Shown here piece after piece: positions 18,215 to 26,104 of a stretch of 64,000 nt of DNA. Below the pieces are notes generated by a model. The model saw only the letters and a list, made by a program, of their open reading frames with translations. It ran no database searches and was not told where the DNA came from. The translations under genes and the position numbers were made by a program. Source of the DNA: Cryptoclostridium sp964637365 (lineage in GTDB: Bacteria > Bacillota > Dehalobacteriia > UBA7702); the NCBI GenBank assembly GCA_964637365.1, contig CAZWWH010000011.1, positions 7,413 through 71,412 of the forward strand, read 5' to 3'. Position 1 is the first letter of the stretch; each line of letters starts with the position of its first letter.

Positions 18215-18230
18215 CCCAATAAAAGAAGAA

Positions 18231-18265
18231 AAGCCTGATAGAGGTATCTCTGTCAGGCTTTTATA
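18231..18265 (+). terminator. Terminator of the rpmH-jag operon
   Basis: AAGCCTGATAGAG and CTCTGTCAGGCTT form a 13-bp stem around a GTAT loop, with one G-T or mismatch pair, followed by TTTTATACTTT. Confidence 0.9.
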
Positions 18266-18470
18266 CTTTATGGAGCATCATATTTTGAAAGAAGGCTTTG
18301 ATATAACAGTAAGATGTATCATTACCTTCTGTTTTCAGTTGTATGATGCCAGTGATATCACATGATTCTGTGAGGTTTTTTGGGGAGGCTGACCACGGCG
18401 CGAGGTGATACGAATCCCTTTTGTTCATATGATTTATATATGCATGGGAAATCAAGTTCCAAAAAATATA

Positions 18471-18499
18471 TTCACAATAGGGACTTTTTCTGCTATACT
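18471..18499 (+). promoter_or_regulatory. Promoter facing a non-coding structured element
   Basis: TTCACA (18471-18476) and TATACT (18494-18499) each match the consensus at 5 of 6 positions and are spaced 17 bp apart. No open reading frame with a ribosome site follows; the structured element at 18506-18693 does. Confidence 0.55.
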
Positions 18500-18505
18500 T
18501 TTATC

Positions 18506-18693
18506 AGACTACTCCACCTTAACGGAGTTAAAGTTAGGGAAAAATAAAAAAAGAACGGCATCCCCATGATGCGACCAACATCTTGGGGATTGCACCGGTG
18601 CTCAACCCACCGACACTGCAGACATCGTCTGCGCTGTACTTAACATTATAAACGATTTAGGCATCGCCTCGACCGCAGTTTTTTATTTTTCCC
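18506..18693 (+). ncRNA. Candidate structured RNA (or palindromic DNA element)
   Basis: Four hairpins are visible: TTAAC-gga-GTTAA (18519-18531), ATCCCC/GGGGAT with inner GATG/CATC (18561-18591), the palindrome GCACCGGTGC (18593-18602), and GCAGAC-atc-GTCTGC (18619-18633). The last three are enclosed by a long-range inverted repeat, GGGAAAAAAT (18537 onward) against ATTTTTCCC (to 18693), which also supplies a T-rich 3' end. A promoter lies just upstream. I do not recognise a known RNA family. It could also be a mobile-element end or an origin-like DNA structure. Confidence 0.45.
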
Positions 18694-19236
18694 GATCCAT
18701 TTGTTTTAGTACCTTGAATTTCTTCTTTATCGTTTTAAGTTTAGACATCGTAAAGTCGTTTATGCACAAATTAATTGTGGCAGATAGGGAAGATAAGGTA
18801 GATAAGGTAGTGAGCATTATTTTGTACGGCACGGCATATGGTGTCACTGGATGTTATTTCGAGAGATATTGCCCCTAACTGCGGTGCTTCTATCGCCGTA
18901 ATATTTTCTTTTTTAAGATTACGCAAAATTTTAGATACAGTTTCAGATTAACCGCATTATAACTGCACTTATCAGTAATTTATAAACTGAAAAACGTTCA
19001 TTTTACCACAAATTTACTACGATTTAATGAGCTTTGATATGACGATTTTAGGACGCTTAACTGCGTCCTTTTCTTATAAAAAAATGGGCAATCGCAATAA
19101 CTAACCGCCCTCGTAAGCTTTATATTTGTAAAATAGCATAATGCTCTTTTCTGGACGTGGAAAAAGCGGTTAATCATATAGACTGACCGCTTTCAAATAC
19201 GAGTACGTTCCTATTGCTACAAAATAGTAATTATTG
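18694..19236. other. Gene-poor AT-rich stretch with a possible HTH remnant
   Basis: No intact gene is visible in these 540 bases. On the minus strand at about 18948-18780 a frame reads SETVSKILRNLKKENITAI and continues for about 55 codons to a TAA. It resembles the recognition-helix part of a winged-helix regulator of the Crp/Fnr or MarR kind, but it has no start codon. I treat it as possible debris. The rest holds nothing I can support. Confidence 0.3.
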
Positions 19237-19993
19237 TTACGAAAATGCTTTCATAATATATGCACTTATAAAAAATAAAATCAGTAGATGTATAGGATAA
19301 AAAACATAAAAGAAGTATTTCATGTTTAATCCACGTTTACCATTGTATAGTAAAAGCAACAATAAAGAAAATACAGCGGTTAAAAAGTAAGGGTCAATTA
19401 ACCCGTTTAGTGAGAAATTAAGTCCACAAGCATACATAATTAAAATTGAAAAAAGCATATTTTAATTTGGGCATACCGTAAAATATATAAAACACACTGA
19501 TTAAACCTATTCCATAGTACCACCCATCAAATTTACAAATGTATGACATGATTGCACCTATCAATATTGTGAAGAAAGAAATAATTATATTTTTATCACA
19601 CTTTTTTATAATTGCTATAACAAACAGTCCTAGCAATAATGTAAAAAGAACATTTTGTTGATTTAGACTAAATAAATTTCCCGTATTTGCTAAATCATAA
19701 ATAGGTTCAGAAACAACTGCAAATATTCCCAAATTAAAAATATATTTCTTTAGATTGTGAGTATGTATGAAACCCTCTACCAGCAAATAACAAAAAATCG
19801 GAAATGAAATTCTCCCTAAAATATGGCAGACATTGACCGTAGCCATCAAAATAGAAAATTGTTCATCGGTAAACATAGAATAAGGAGCATTTAAAATAAT
19901 TCCATTTTTCAATACTACTTGTCCTAAATGGTCGATTACCATGAAACAAACCGCTAATATTTTTAATGTGCTTCCCGAAAAAATTTTTTTCAT
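19237..19993 (-). pseudogene. TraX-family membrane protein, frameshifted
   Basis: Two overlapping minus-strand frames together make one TraX-like polytopic membrane protein of about 250 residues. The first (19993 to 19418) contains the family start, GSTLKILAVCFMVIDHLGQ. The second (19458 to 19237) continues with further hydrophobic helices and ends in FYPIHLLILFF, typical of the TraX C-terminus. The switch is a single-base shift near 19440-19475, beside runs of T and A. TraX acetylates F-pilin in enterobacteria; in Bacillota its role is unknown. The break is real decay or an assembly error. Base composition is far more AT-rich than the left-hand block. Confidence 0.75.
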
Positions 19994-20019
19994 TTCATTT
20001 ATAACTGATGATGTAATGG

Positions 20020-20668
20020 TTAGTTCTTTACTTCAATATTGTATTCAAGACTTATAACATCTTCTTTATAATCATCAGCAGTGATTTGAATAATATAAGA
20101 GCCTTTTTCAAAGTACAGTGTCTGCAAATCATTCAACTCTTGCCCATCTAATTGATAATATACGTTGTTATCTTTATCCGTAATTAGAACATGAAGTTTG
20201 CCGTCATCTGTTGAACCTTTTACTTGTATATCAAGTTTATCATTTCTAGGTACAGAAAAATATCCATCTGCAATATTCAATGGTGGTTCTTTTATTTCAT
20301 TATCTTTATATGTTTCATGTTTTTCCATAGTAAAGTTGACTGCTGTGCTATCTTGATATCTAAAATATAAGCTAAAAATAATTGAACTACCCAAAAATAA
20401 GTAAAATTATTAAAAGAACGGAATACTGTTTCTTTTTCTTTTTTTGAGAATCAATTTTTTCCACAACATGATTATCATTTTTTAACAATTCATCAACAGA
20501 GATTTTGAAATAATCACTAATTTTAATAATCATCTCTAAATCGGGATAACTTTTTGCATTTTCCCAATTAGAAACCGTTTGTCTGGAAACGTTAAATAAA
20601 TTTGCAAAATCATCTTGACTTAAACCGTCCCTTTTTCGTAAAGTGTTAATTTGCTCTCCTATATTCAT
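20020..20668 (-). pseudogene. XRE-family regulator with membrane anchor and extracellular domain, frameshifted
   Basis: The first frame (20668 to 20387) is an HTH_3 regulator (LSQDDFANLFNVSRQTVSNWE, helices at about residues 15-36) followed by a Lys-rich stretch and the beginning of a membrane segment. The second (20394 to 20020) continues with IIFSLYF and an extracellular beta-rich domain of about 100 residues. In intact relatives these are one protein. The shift is at the five-T run near 20388-20393. The strong ribosome site GGAGG precedes the start. It may have regulated the adjacent TraX gene, on the same strand 26 bases away. Confidence 0.7.
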
Positions 20669-20699
20669 TTCAAATCTGTCCTCCTTTCAAACAGAATTA

Positions 20700-21087
20700 T
20701 CGCATTTCATGTTTTGGAAATCTATCAAATCCCGTTTACATCTTAGCCAATCTTCTTTTACATAAGGCAATGTTGCTTTGACATATTGGAATACTATGAT
20801 ATTTTTACACAGATTAAATTATAAAACCATTTAAAGAAAGAACAATAACAATTCTTAAACTTATTATTTTTCTGCAGTCCCTGCGGGGTATTATTCTGAG
20901 ACTACAAGCTGTTTATCTTGGGTATCACATTCTATCCCTTTCTTCCTTTTGATTATCCAACACAGAAAATAAAAAGCCCTGTCAAGAGCTTTGCCACCAT
21001 TGGTGGTGCTTTGCACTCTTTACTGGGCTTTTTATTTGCTGTATCTTCTCGCAAGAGGAAAAAGATTATTCGTCGTCATCATCAAAT
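20700..21087. other. Intergenic stretch with a long imperfect hairpin
   Basis: AAAAAGCCC (20971-20979) and GGGCTTTTT (21026-21034) pair across about 46 bases that contain a smaller GCCACC/GGTGGT hairpin. This could be a terminator. Nothing else is supportable here. Confidence 0.4.
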
Positions 21088-21414
21088 TTACCTGTTTATC
21101 CATGGTAACTGTGATAAAAATTCCATATCTTCTTTTGAGTTTGGGTTTATCATTTTTACAGCATAGTAAGGCGTTTTATACTTGTGTCCTTCTGTGCTTT
21201 CCCCGAACATATCCATACTGTATAAATCATCATAACGGTCTAACATTTTTTGAAACTTCAAATGCTGGATAAATTCTTTGATTGGGTAAAGGTCGGACGC
21301 TTCTATGCTTTTTCCGTTGATGTAGTCGGTAATATACTTTCGTAACTGCTCTAATTCATATTCCAGCCATTCTTCCTCGCTGTATAAGCACAATAGAATG
21401 AAATATAAAAACAT
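21088..21414 (-). CDS. Hypothetical protein, probably a remnant
   Basis: This 108-residue frame has a hydrophobic start that does not fit its charged, helical remainder (SEEEWLEYELEQLRKYI and onward). I see no ribosome site, so the beginning has probably been lost. It is rich in Glu, Lys, Asp and Tyr and has no motif I recognise. It lies in the mobile region just before the oriT. It is likely to be element-borne. Confidence 0.35.
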   Translation of the reverse strand: MFLYFILLCLYSEEEWLEYELEQLRKYITDYINGKSIEASDLYPIKEFIQHLKFQKMLDRYDDLYSMDMFGESTEGHKYKTPYYAVKMINPNSKEDMEFLSQLPWINR

Positions 21415-21611
21415 TCAAAAAGTAAAGCCTATCTGATTAAACCCGTAGATATGAATAATGGTTGATATGGCACTTATTAAAAAAGGTAAAAACAGGCTTG
21501 GCTGACAAAGCATTGCAGGACTGTTGGCATGCGTAAGCAACAACGCCATGACGGCTCTGCCGTCAAAGGACGGAAATGTGTTGTCGGCAGGCGAGCTTGC
21601 GAGCCTTGCCC

Positions 21612-21639
21612 GTGCCCCCGTTATCTAACAGGGGGGCAC
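21612..21639 (+). other. oriT: Origin of transfer (oriT), ICEBs1/Tn916 type
   Basis: GTGCCCCC and GGGGGGCAC form an inverted repeat around GTTATCTAACA. The CTAACAGGGGGG core is the arrangement known from the ICEBs1 and Tn916 nic region. The relaxase gene of the same family begins 139 bases downstream, as expected. Confidence 0.75.
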
Positions 21640-21777
21640 AAATCAACAGAAACTTATTCCACATACCGTATAACAGCTACGATATAAGGAATCATAGAAA
21701 CTTTTAAAAAGATACGTGATTATCACATTTTAGAAAAGCCATGCGACAGCTATTTCAAGAATGTCGAGGTCAAAAGA

Positions 21778-22942
21778 TTGGAGGAAAGATTTACGAACAG
21801 CAACACAAATTTTAGCAACGAACTGAAATCAAAGCGTATTGCCTGCGGTATCACGCAATCACAGCTTGCAGATATGCTGAACCTGTCAAGGCAGAACCTT
21901 AACAGAATTGAGAACGGAAAGTCAAATGCCAGTGATGAAATGAAGAATATCCTGACATGCTGTCTTGACTATCATTTATCAGAAAGACCGCTTTTTCTTC
22001 TGATTGATTATTTGAGCGTCCGTTTCTCTGATACTGACGCACAACATATCATCAGAGAACTTCTGCAAATGAAACAGGAATACTTTTTCCATTATGATTT
22101 TGCGTCCTACGGTTATAAAGAAAAATACACTTATGGGGAAATCACCGTTATGGCTTCTCTCAACGCTTCTATGGGTGCTTTTTTGGAACTGAAAGGCACA
22201 GGCTGTCGTCAGTTGGAACGTGTGTTACAGGCACAGAATAGGAGCTGGTATGAGTTCCTAAAGGATTGTATCGGCTGTGGCGGAGTTATCAAGCGATTTG
22301 ATTTAGCGGTCAATGATTGTACGGGAATTCTCGATATTCCTGCCCTGTCTGAACGCTTCTGTACGGGTAATGTTATCTTCCGTTCCCGCAGGTTTGAAAC
22401 GGTCAATAGTGGGAAACTGTCTGGAAAAGACAGCGAAACAGGAAAAACACTGTATATCGGCTCAAAGAGTTCTCCGCTTTATTTCTGCCTGTATGAAAAG
22501 GATAAGGAGCAGTCTAGACAAAGGAAAGCAGACCGACATTAAAAACCATTTTGAGATACGTCTTAGAAATAAACAGGCGGTTGGGGCAGTTGAGGAATTA
22601 CTGCTTACCCACAATCCGTTACAGTTGGTATTTTCTCTTATCAACCGTTATGTGCATTTCCCCGATTATCCGCTATGGGAGATATTCATTTCCTGTGATG
22701 ATTTACCGCTGGAAATGCGTCCTATGCCTGTCAACGTGGATAACACGCTGAAATGGCTGGAAAAACAGGTTGCCCCTACGCTAAAGGTCATTCGGGAAAT
22801 CGGTGAAAATGTCGGCGTTGACTATCTCGGAGAGATTGAGAAACAGACACATCTCAATGAAAAGCATGAAATGAAGATAAAGCAGATGACAACGGACATA
22901 CAGGAAATTATTTTAAATGAGGGGGTGTTTGATGAACAATAG
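21778..22942 (+). pseudogene. mobT: MobT-family relaxase (Tn916 Orf20-like), frameshifted
   Basis: The relaxase nicks at oriT to start conjugative transfer. The first frame (TTG 21778, GAGGT 7 bases upstream, to 22542) has an XRE helix-turn-helix (ITQSQLADMLNLSRQNLNRIE) and the Rep_trans fold (KRFDLAVNDCTGILDIP, TLYIGSKSSPLYFCLYEKD). The second (to 22942) continues with DIKNHFEIRLRNK and the rest of the C-terminal half. The shift lies near 22505-22520, so about 385 residues in all would have been made. It ends in TAG, the only such stop seen in a homologous gene in this window, and its end overlaps xis. Confidence 0.85.
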
Positions 22943-23135
22943 CAGTATTCCAGTATGGGAGCAGTACACCCTTAGCATAGAAGAAGCGTCAAGGTATTTC
23001 CGCATTGGGGAAAACAAACTGAGAAGATTGGTGGAAGAACATAAAAACGCCAACTGGCTGATTATGAATGGCAACCGTATTCAGATTAAGCGAAAACAGT
23101 TTGAAAAATTCATTGACGAATCAGAGGTTATCTAA
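22932..23135 (+). CDS. xis: Excisionase, Tn916 type
   Basis: Xis is the small DNA-bending factor that directs the integrase toward excision. The 67-residue length and the sequence (IPVWEQYTL, ASRYFRIGENKLRRL, ANWLIMNGNRIQIKRKQFEKFI) are those of Tn916 Xis. I choose ATG 22932 for the family length; GAGGGGGTG lies upstream. It is intact, although its integrase partner is not. The start overlaps the relaxase end by 11 bases. Confidence 0.93.
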   Translation: MNNSSIPVWEQYTLSIEEASRYFRIGENKLRRLVEEHKNANWLIMNGNRIQIKRKQFEKFIDESEVI

Positions 23136-23214
23136 TGCAAATGAACCTTGACTGTGTTATGATTCTATCAAGTCGTATCAAGGCTCTTTCCATTTCGGAA
23201 AGGAGCAGATATTG

Positions 23215-23469
23215 ATGTCAGAAAAAAGACGAGATAATAAAGGTCGTATCTTAAAGACCGGAGAGAGCCAGAGAAAAGACGGAAGATACTTATACAAATA
23301 CATAGACGCATTGGGGAAACCGCAATCGGTGTATTCATGGAAACTCGTACCAACGGACAGAGTACCAAAGGGAAAGCGTGATTGTGTGTCGCTCCGTGAA
23401 AATGAACAGGAGATACATAGGGACTTGCAGGATAGTGTTGACACCATAGGAAAGAAAATGACGCTGTGA
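23215..23469 (+). pseudogene. int: Tn916-type integrase, truncated after the arm-binding domain
   Basis: The first 84 residues match the N-terminal arm-binding domain of Tn916 Int (SEKRRDNKGRILKTGESQRK, YLYKYIDALGKPQSVYSWKL, GKKMTL). The core-binding and catalytic tyrosine-recombinase domains are missing. At 23469 the sequence switches to the end of an IS3-family transposase. The ATG at 23215 follows AAAGGAG by 10 bases. Confidence 0.9.
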
Positions 23470-23700
23470 TAGAGAACTTCTTTGGTCTGCTCAAAAGTGA
23501 ACTGCTCTATCTGCAGGAGTTTGAATCAATGGAGCACTTCAAACAGGAACTCATTGAATATCTCGATTACTACAACAACCGTCGCATCAAGGGAAAGCTA
23601 AAGGGCTTGCCGCCTGCGATTCACAGACAACAAGCCCTTTCAGTTGCTTGAACAATTTTGCTTTTTTTATTTTCTAACTTTTGGGGGGCACTTCAGTTCA
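23470..23700 (+). pseudogene. IS3-family (IS150-like) transposase, 3' remnant and IS end
   Basis: The last 61 codons of an OrfB-type DDE transposase remain (VIENFFGLLKSELLYLQEF, YYNNRRIKGKLKGLPPAIHR), including the region of the final catalytic Glu. CTAACTTTTGGGGGGCACTTCA at about 23676-23697 resembles the terminal inverted repeat of this IS group. The 5' part of the element is absent; its loss and the integrase truncation probably came from one event. Confidence 0.85.
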
Positions 23701-23801
23701 TTCGGTGGTTTTGATTTTACTATTTTATGTTCTGACAGCACTGTAAAATATTATGTCAATAACCATATCTGCCATTGCCTTGATTGGCGTTGCGTTATGG
23801 C

Positions 23802-24911
23802 TTATTTCCATCCCATGGCCCTTTCATAATCCACAATGGTGTTGATATTACTCTTTTCCACCGAAGACAGCATGGATTCACTGTAATTATAGTTGGGAGA
23901 GTACCAGCTTCGGGCATTGAAATAGCTGCTCCATTGATCAGTTTTGAATACATAACCGTGGCGGGCGTAAATCTCATTGCGAATGGCCGCCACTTCGTCC
24001 CTGGTATAATTGGCCAAATCCGAGGTGGAAATATAGTAACGATCCGTAGGCCACAAATACCCGTCATAGCTGCTGTATTTGTAGCTCCGTTCCGGTGCGT
24101 AGGGCACATTGTAATAATAGTAATTGTAAGTATTGCCGTTATCGACAGTGGTATTTTCAGTATCCTGGGTTTGATCGGCTGTTTCGGTCTGATCCTTATC
24201 GGAGGCTTCATCGTCATCCCCATTTTCCAAAGCATAGGTGACGCTGTTGACCTTACTGTCATTGACGGAAATCCCCACGTCCAAAGTATAGCTGCCATTT
24301 TGCTCTTTATAAGTGGTATGGTTGTTTTCAGTCTTTACTTCATAAAGGCCGTTCTTCTGGAGCGCCGTTGCGGCTTCGTCCTTACTCATTCCCACGGAAA
24401 CGCCGAGAATCGAACCTTTTCCAATGGCGGTGGCCATTTTAAAATAGTCGATCCCTTCCTCTCCATTGGAAAGCTCTATTTTGCCGTCGTATCCGCTGTA
24501 TAAATTGGAGCCATCCTGGAAGGTCAGCTCCAAACCGGTTTCACGAATGAATTGACCGGCGCTTAAATCAAAATATTCAAAATAGTCCACATCACTGTTG
24601 GCCATATTGGTTGCGGCGGCAGTGGGCTCGGCAGCTTCATCCTTACCCTTTCCGCCCAAGGCGAGAATCAGTGTGACAATGAGAATCACTGCTAAAATTC
24701 CACCGCCAATGGCCAGGTATAATGGCCTCTTTGGCTTGGAAGCCTGAGCTTCCGAAGGTTCCTTAGCCGCAGACTGACTGGTTTCTCCAAAAGATTCTTG
24801 TATGTCTTCAGAAATGGCAGCAGTCTCTTCCTGATCAAGTCGCTTTGCACCGCAAGCTGGGCAGAACTTGCTTTGTTCATCCAGTTCGTTTCCACATTGG
24901 TGGCAATACAT
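23802..24911 (-). CDS. Zinc-ribbon membrane protein with C-terminal YARHG domain
   Basis: This 369-residue protein starts with a zinc ribbon (CHQCGNELDEQSKFCPACGAK, four cysteines), then an acidic linker and one membrane helix (about residues 88-112). The extracellular part ends in a YARHG domain (RNEIYARHGYVFKT, about residues 310-323) with a Tyr-rich linker before it. YARHG domains are thought to act at the cell wall. The arrangement is common in clostridial genomes, and the function is unknown. GGGAAA precedes the start. Its base composition returns to that of the left-hand block, so the mobile DNA ends before it. Confidence 0.88.
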   Translation of the reverse strand: MYCHQCGNELDEQSKFCPACGAKRLDQEETAAISEDIQESFGETSQSAAKEPSEAQASKPKRPLYLAIGGGILAVILIVTLILALGGKGKDEAAEPTAAATNMANSDVDYFEYFDLSAGQFIRETGLELTFQDGSNLYSGYDGKIELSNGEEGIDYFKMATAIGKGSILGVSVGMSKDEAATALQKNGLYEVKTENNHTTYKEQNGSYTLDVGISVNDSKVNSVTYALENGDDDEASDKDQTETADQTQDTENTTVDNGNTYNYYYYNVPYAPERSYKYSSYDGYLWPTDRYYISTSDLANYTRDEVAAIRNEIYARHGYVFKTDQWSSYFNARSWYSPNYNYSESMLSSVEKSNINTIVDYERAMGWK

Positions 24912-24987
24912 ATTGTTTCCCCTTTCCTTATAACCTTTTCAGTAAAATTATACGTCCAAAAAAAGGGGCTGTCAATGTGAAAAGCCG

Positions 24988-25470
24988 TTATATTTTTACC
25001 GGCGCACCGTTTAAAAGATAGACGCCGAAATTTAAATAAACCGCATAAACAAGCCAGGCCACATAGGGGATTTGCAAATTGGCGGCCGTGTCTGACACCA
25101 AACGGAATTTTTCCACCATGTGAGCGGCGGTCATTGCCAGGGCGACAAGCCAGAAAAAAGAAAAAAGATACATTTGCCATTGGAAGAAAAAGAATATCCA
25201 AAGCACGTTCATGGCAAATTGAACTGCGTAAAAAATTGCAGCCTTTTTTCGCTCTCTGACCTCTCTTTGCCATACTTTGGCCATAGACCAGCCCAAAGAG
25301 GCATAAAAAAGTGTCCATACAACGGGAAAAACCCACATTGGCGGTGATAGCCATGGCAAATTCAAATCAGCATAGAGGGCAGCCTTGCTTCTGGTCATCA
25401 CAGCCGGCGCCAAGCCTACGATCAGGGCAAGGAGAATGGAAAATAAATAAGGCAACCAGCGCTTTCTCAT
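24988..25470 (-). CDS. tspO: TspO/MBR-family tryptophan-rich sensory protein
   Basis: This five-helix membrane protein binds porphyrins and heme-like ligands. I choose ATG 25470, giving 160 residues, the usual length; the longer frame adds an unlikely extension. Conserved TspO features are visible: LNLPWLSPPMWVFPVVWTLFY (helix 1-2 loop), the Trp-rich FFQWQMYLFSFFW and the closing PYVAWLVYAVYLNFGVYLLN. It diverges from the marR unit, and the 140 bases between them hold the MarR operators. Confidence 0.92.
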   Translation of the reverse strand: MRKRWLPYLFSILLALIVGLAPAVMTRSKAALYADLNLPWLSPPMWVFPVVWTLFYASLGWSMAKVWQREVRERKKAAIFYAVQFAMNVLWIFFFFQWQMYLFSFFWLVALAMTAAHMVEKFRLVSDTAANLQIPYVAWLVYAVYLNFGVYLLNGAPVKI

Positions 25471-25538
25471 AATCGATCTTACTTCCTTTTTCTTATAGTA
25501 TGCCCAAAGAAGTCCGTAGGTCATTCCCAAATAGTGTC

Positions 25539-25597
25539 TTGACAATGGTATGATTTCATACTATAATTGCCGTTATATTGGTATGATTTCATACTAT
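25539..25597 (+). promoter_or_regulatory. Promoter with two MarR-type operators
   Basis: A perfect TTGACA (25539-25544) and TATAAT (25562-25567) are spaced 17 bp apart. The palindrome GTATGA-tt-TCATAC fills the spacer (25548-25561) and is repeated at 25581-25594 with the same flanks. This is the expected layout for autorepression by the MarR protein encoded next. Confidence 0.85.
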
Positions 25598-25610
25598 TAA
25601 GGAGGTTTCC

Positions 25611-26069
25611 ATGGATTCACAGCAAAACGCCACATAGAACCAATGTAACCGTTTATGGCATCTCTATGATGCTTTTTATCACGACATTGCCCAGCGGCTG
25701 AACTTGTCCTACAGCGCCTTTCTGATTTTGTACAGCATCTTGGAACTGGGAGAAGGCTGCTCCCAAAAGGATATTTGTACCTTGGCCTGTTTGAATAAGC
25801 AAACAGTAAATTCCTCTGTGCAGAAGCTGGTCTGGGACGACTGCCTGTTTCTGTCTTCCGGAAACGGCAGGGAACGGCAGATTTTTCTCACAGAGCGAGG
25901 AAAAAAACTAATGCGGAAGAAAATCCTGCCAGTGGCAGAAGCGGAGGAAAAGGCTTTTTATGCCATGAAGCTTGAGGACCGACAAACCATGCTTTCCCTT
26001 ATGGAACAATGCCTTGGGGCGTTTCAAGAAACCATGGGGCAATATTTCGCCTCCCAAAAGGAAGATTGA
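25611..26069 (+). pseudogene. MarR-family regulator with amber codon at position 9
   Basis: ATG 25611 follows a strong AAGGAGG by 5 bases, but the ninth codon is TAG (25635-25637). The same frame then continues uninterrupted for another 143 codons with a MarR fold: LSYSAFLILYSILE, the winged-helix part CSQKDICTLACLNKQTVNSSVQKLV and GRERQIFLTERGKKL. A shorter product could start at TTG 25704, but it would lack the first dimerisation helix. It lies 35 bases before the efflux gene it most likely represses. The stop may be a mutation, a sequencing error or a recoded codon. Confidence 0.75.
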
Positions 26070-26104
26070 CAGTGGGCCCTATAAAATTTAGGAAAGGAAT
26101 CAAA

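Larger units (their letters stand above)
21549..23700 (+). mobile_element. Remnant of a compact Tn916/ICEBs1-related mobilisable element
   Basis: In order, the segment holds a TGACGGC-tct-GCCGTCA hairpin, an oriT, a MobT-type relaxase gene (broken), a Tn916-type excisionase, the first 84 residues of a Tn916-type integrase, and the 3' end of an IS3-family transposase with its terminal inverted repeat. There are no conjugation, tetM or single-strand-binding genes between relaxase and excisionase. It is either a heavily deleted Tn916 relative or an integrative mobilisable element. The truncated integrase means it can no longer move by itself. Confidence 0.75.

Noticed and set aside
23784..24503. 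A 239-codon frame on the plus strand rich in Ile, Val and Gly
   Set aside because: It is antisense to the zinc-ribbon/YARHG gene, has no ribosome site, and its composition is that of a mirror frame.
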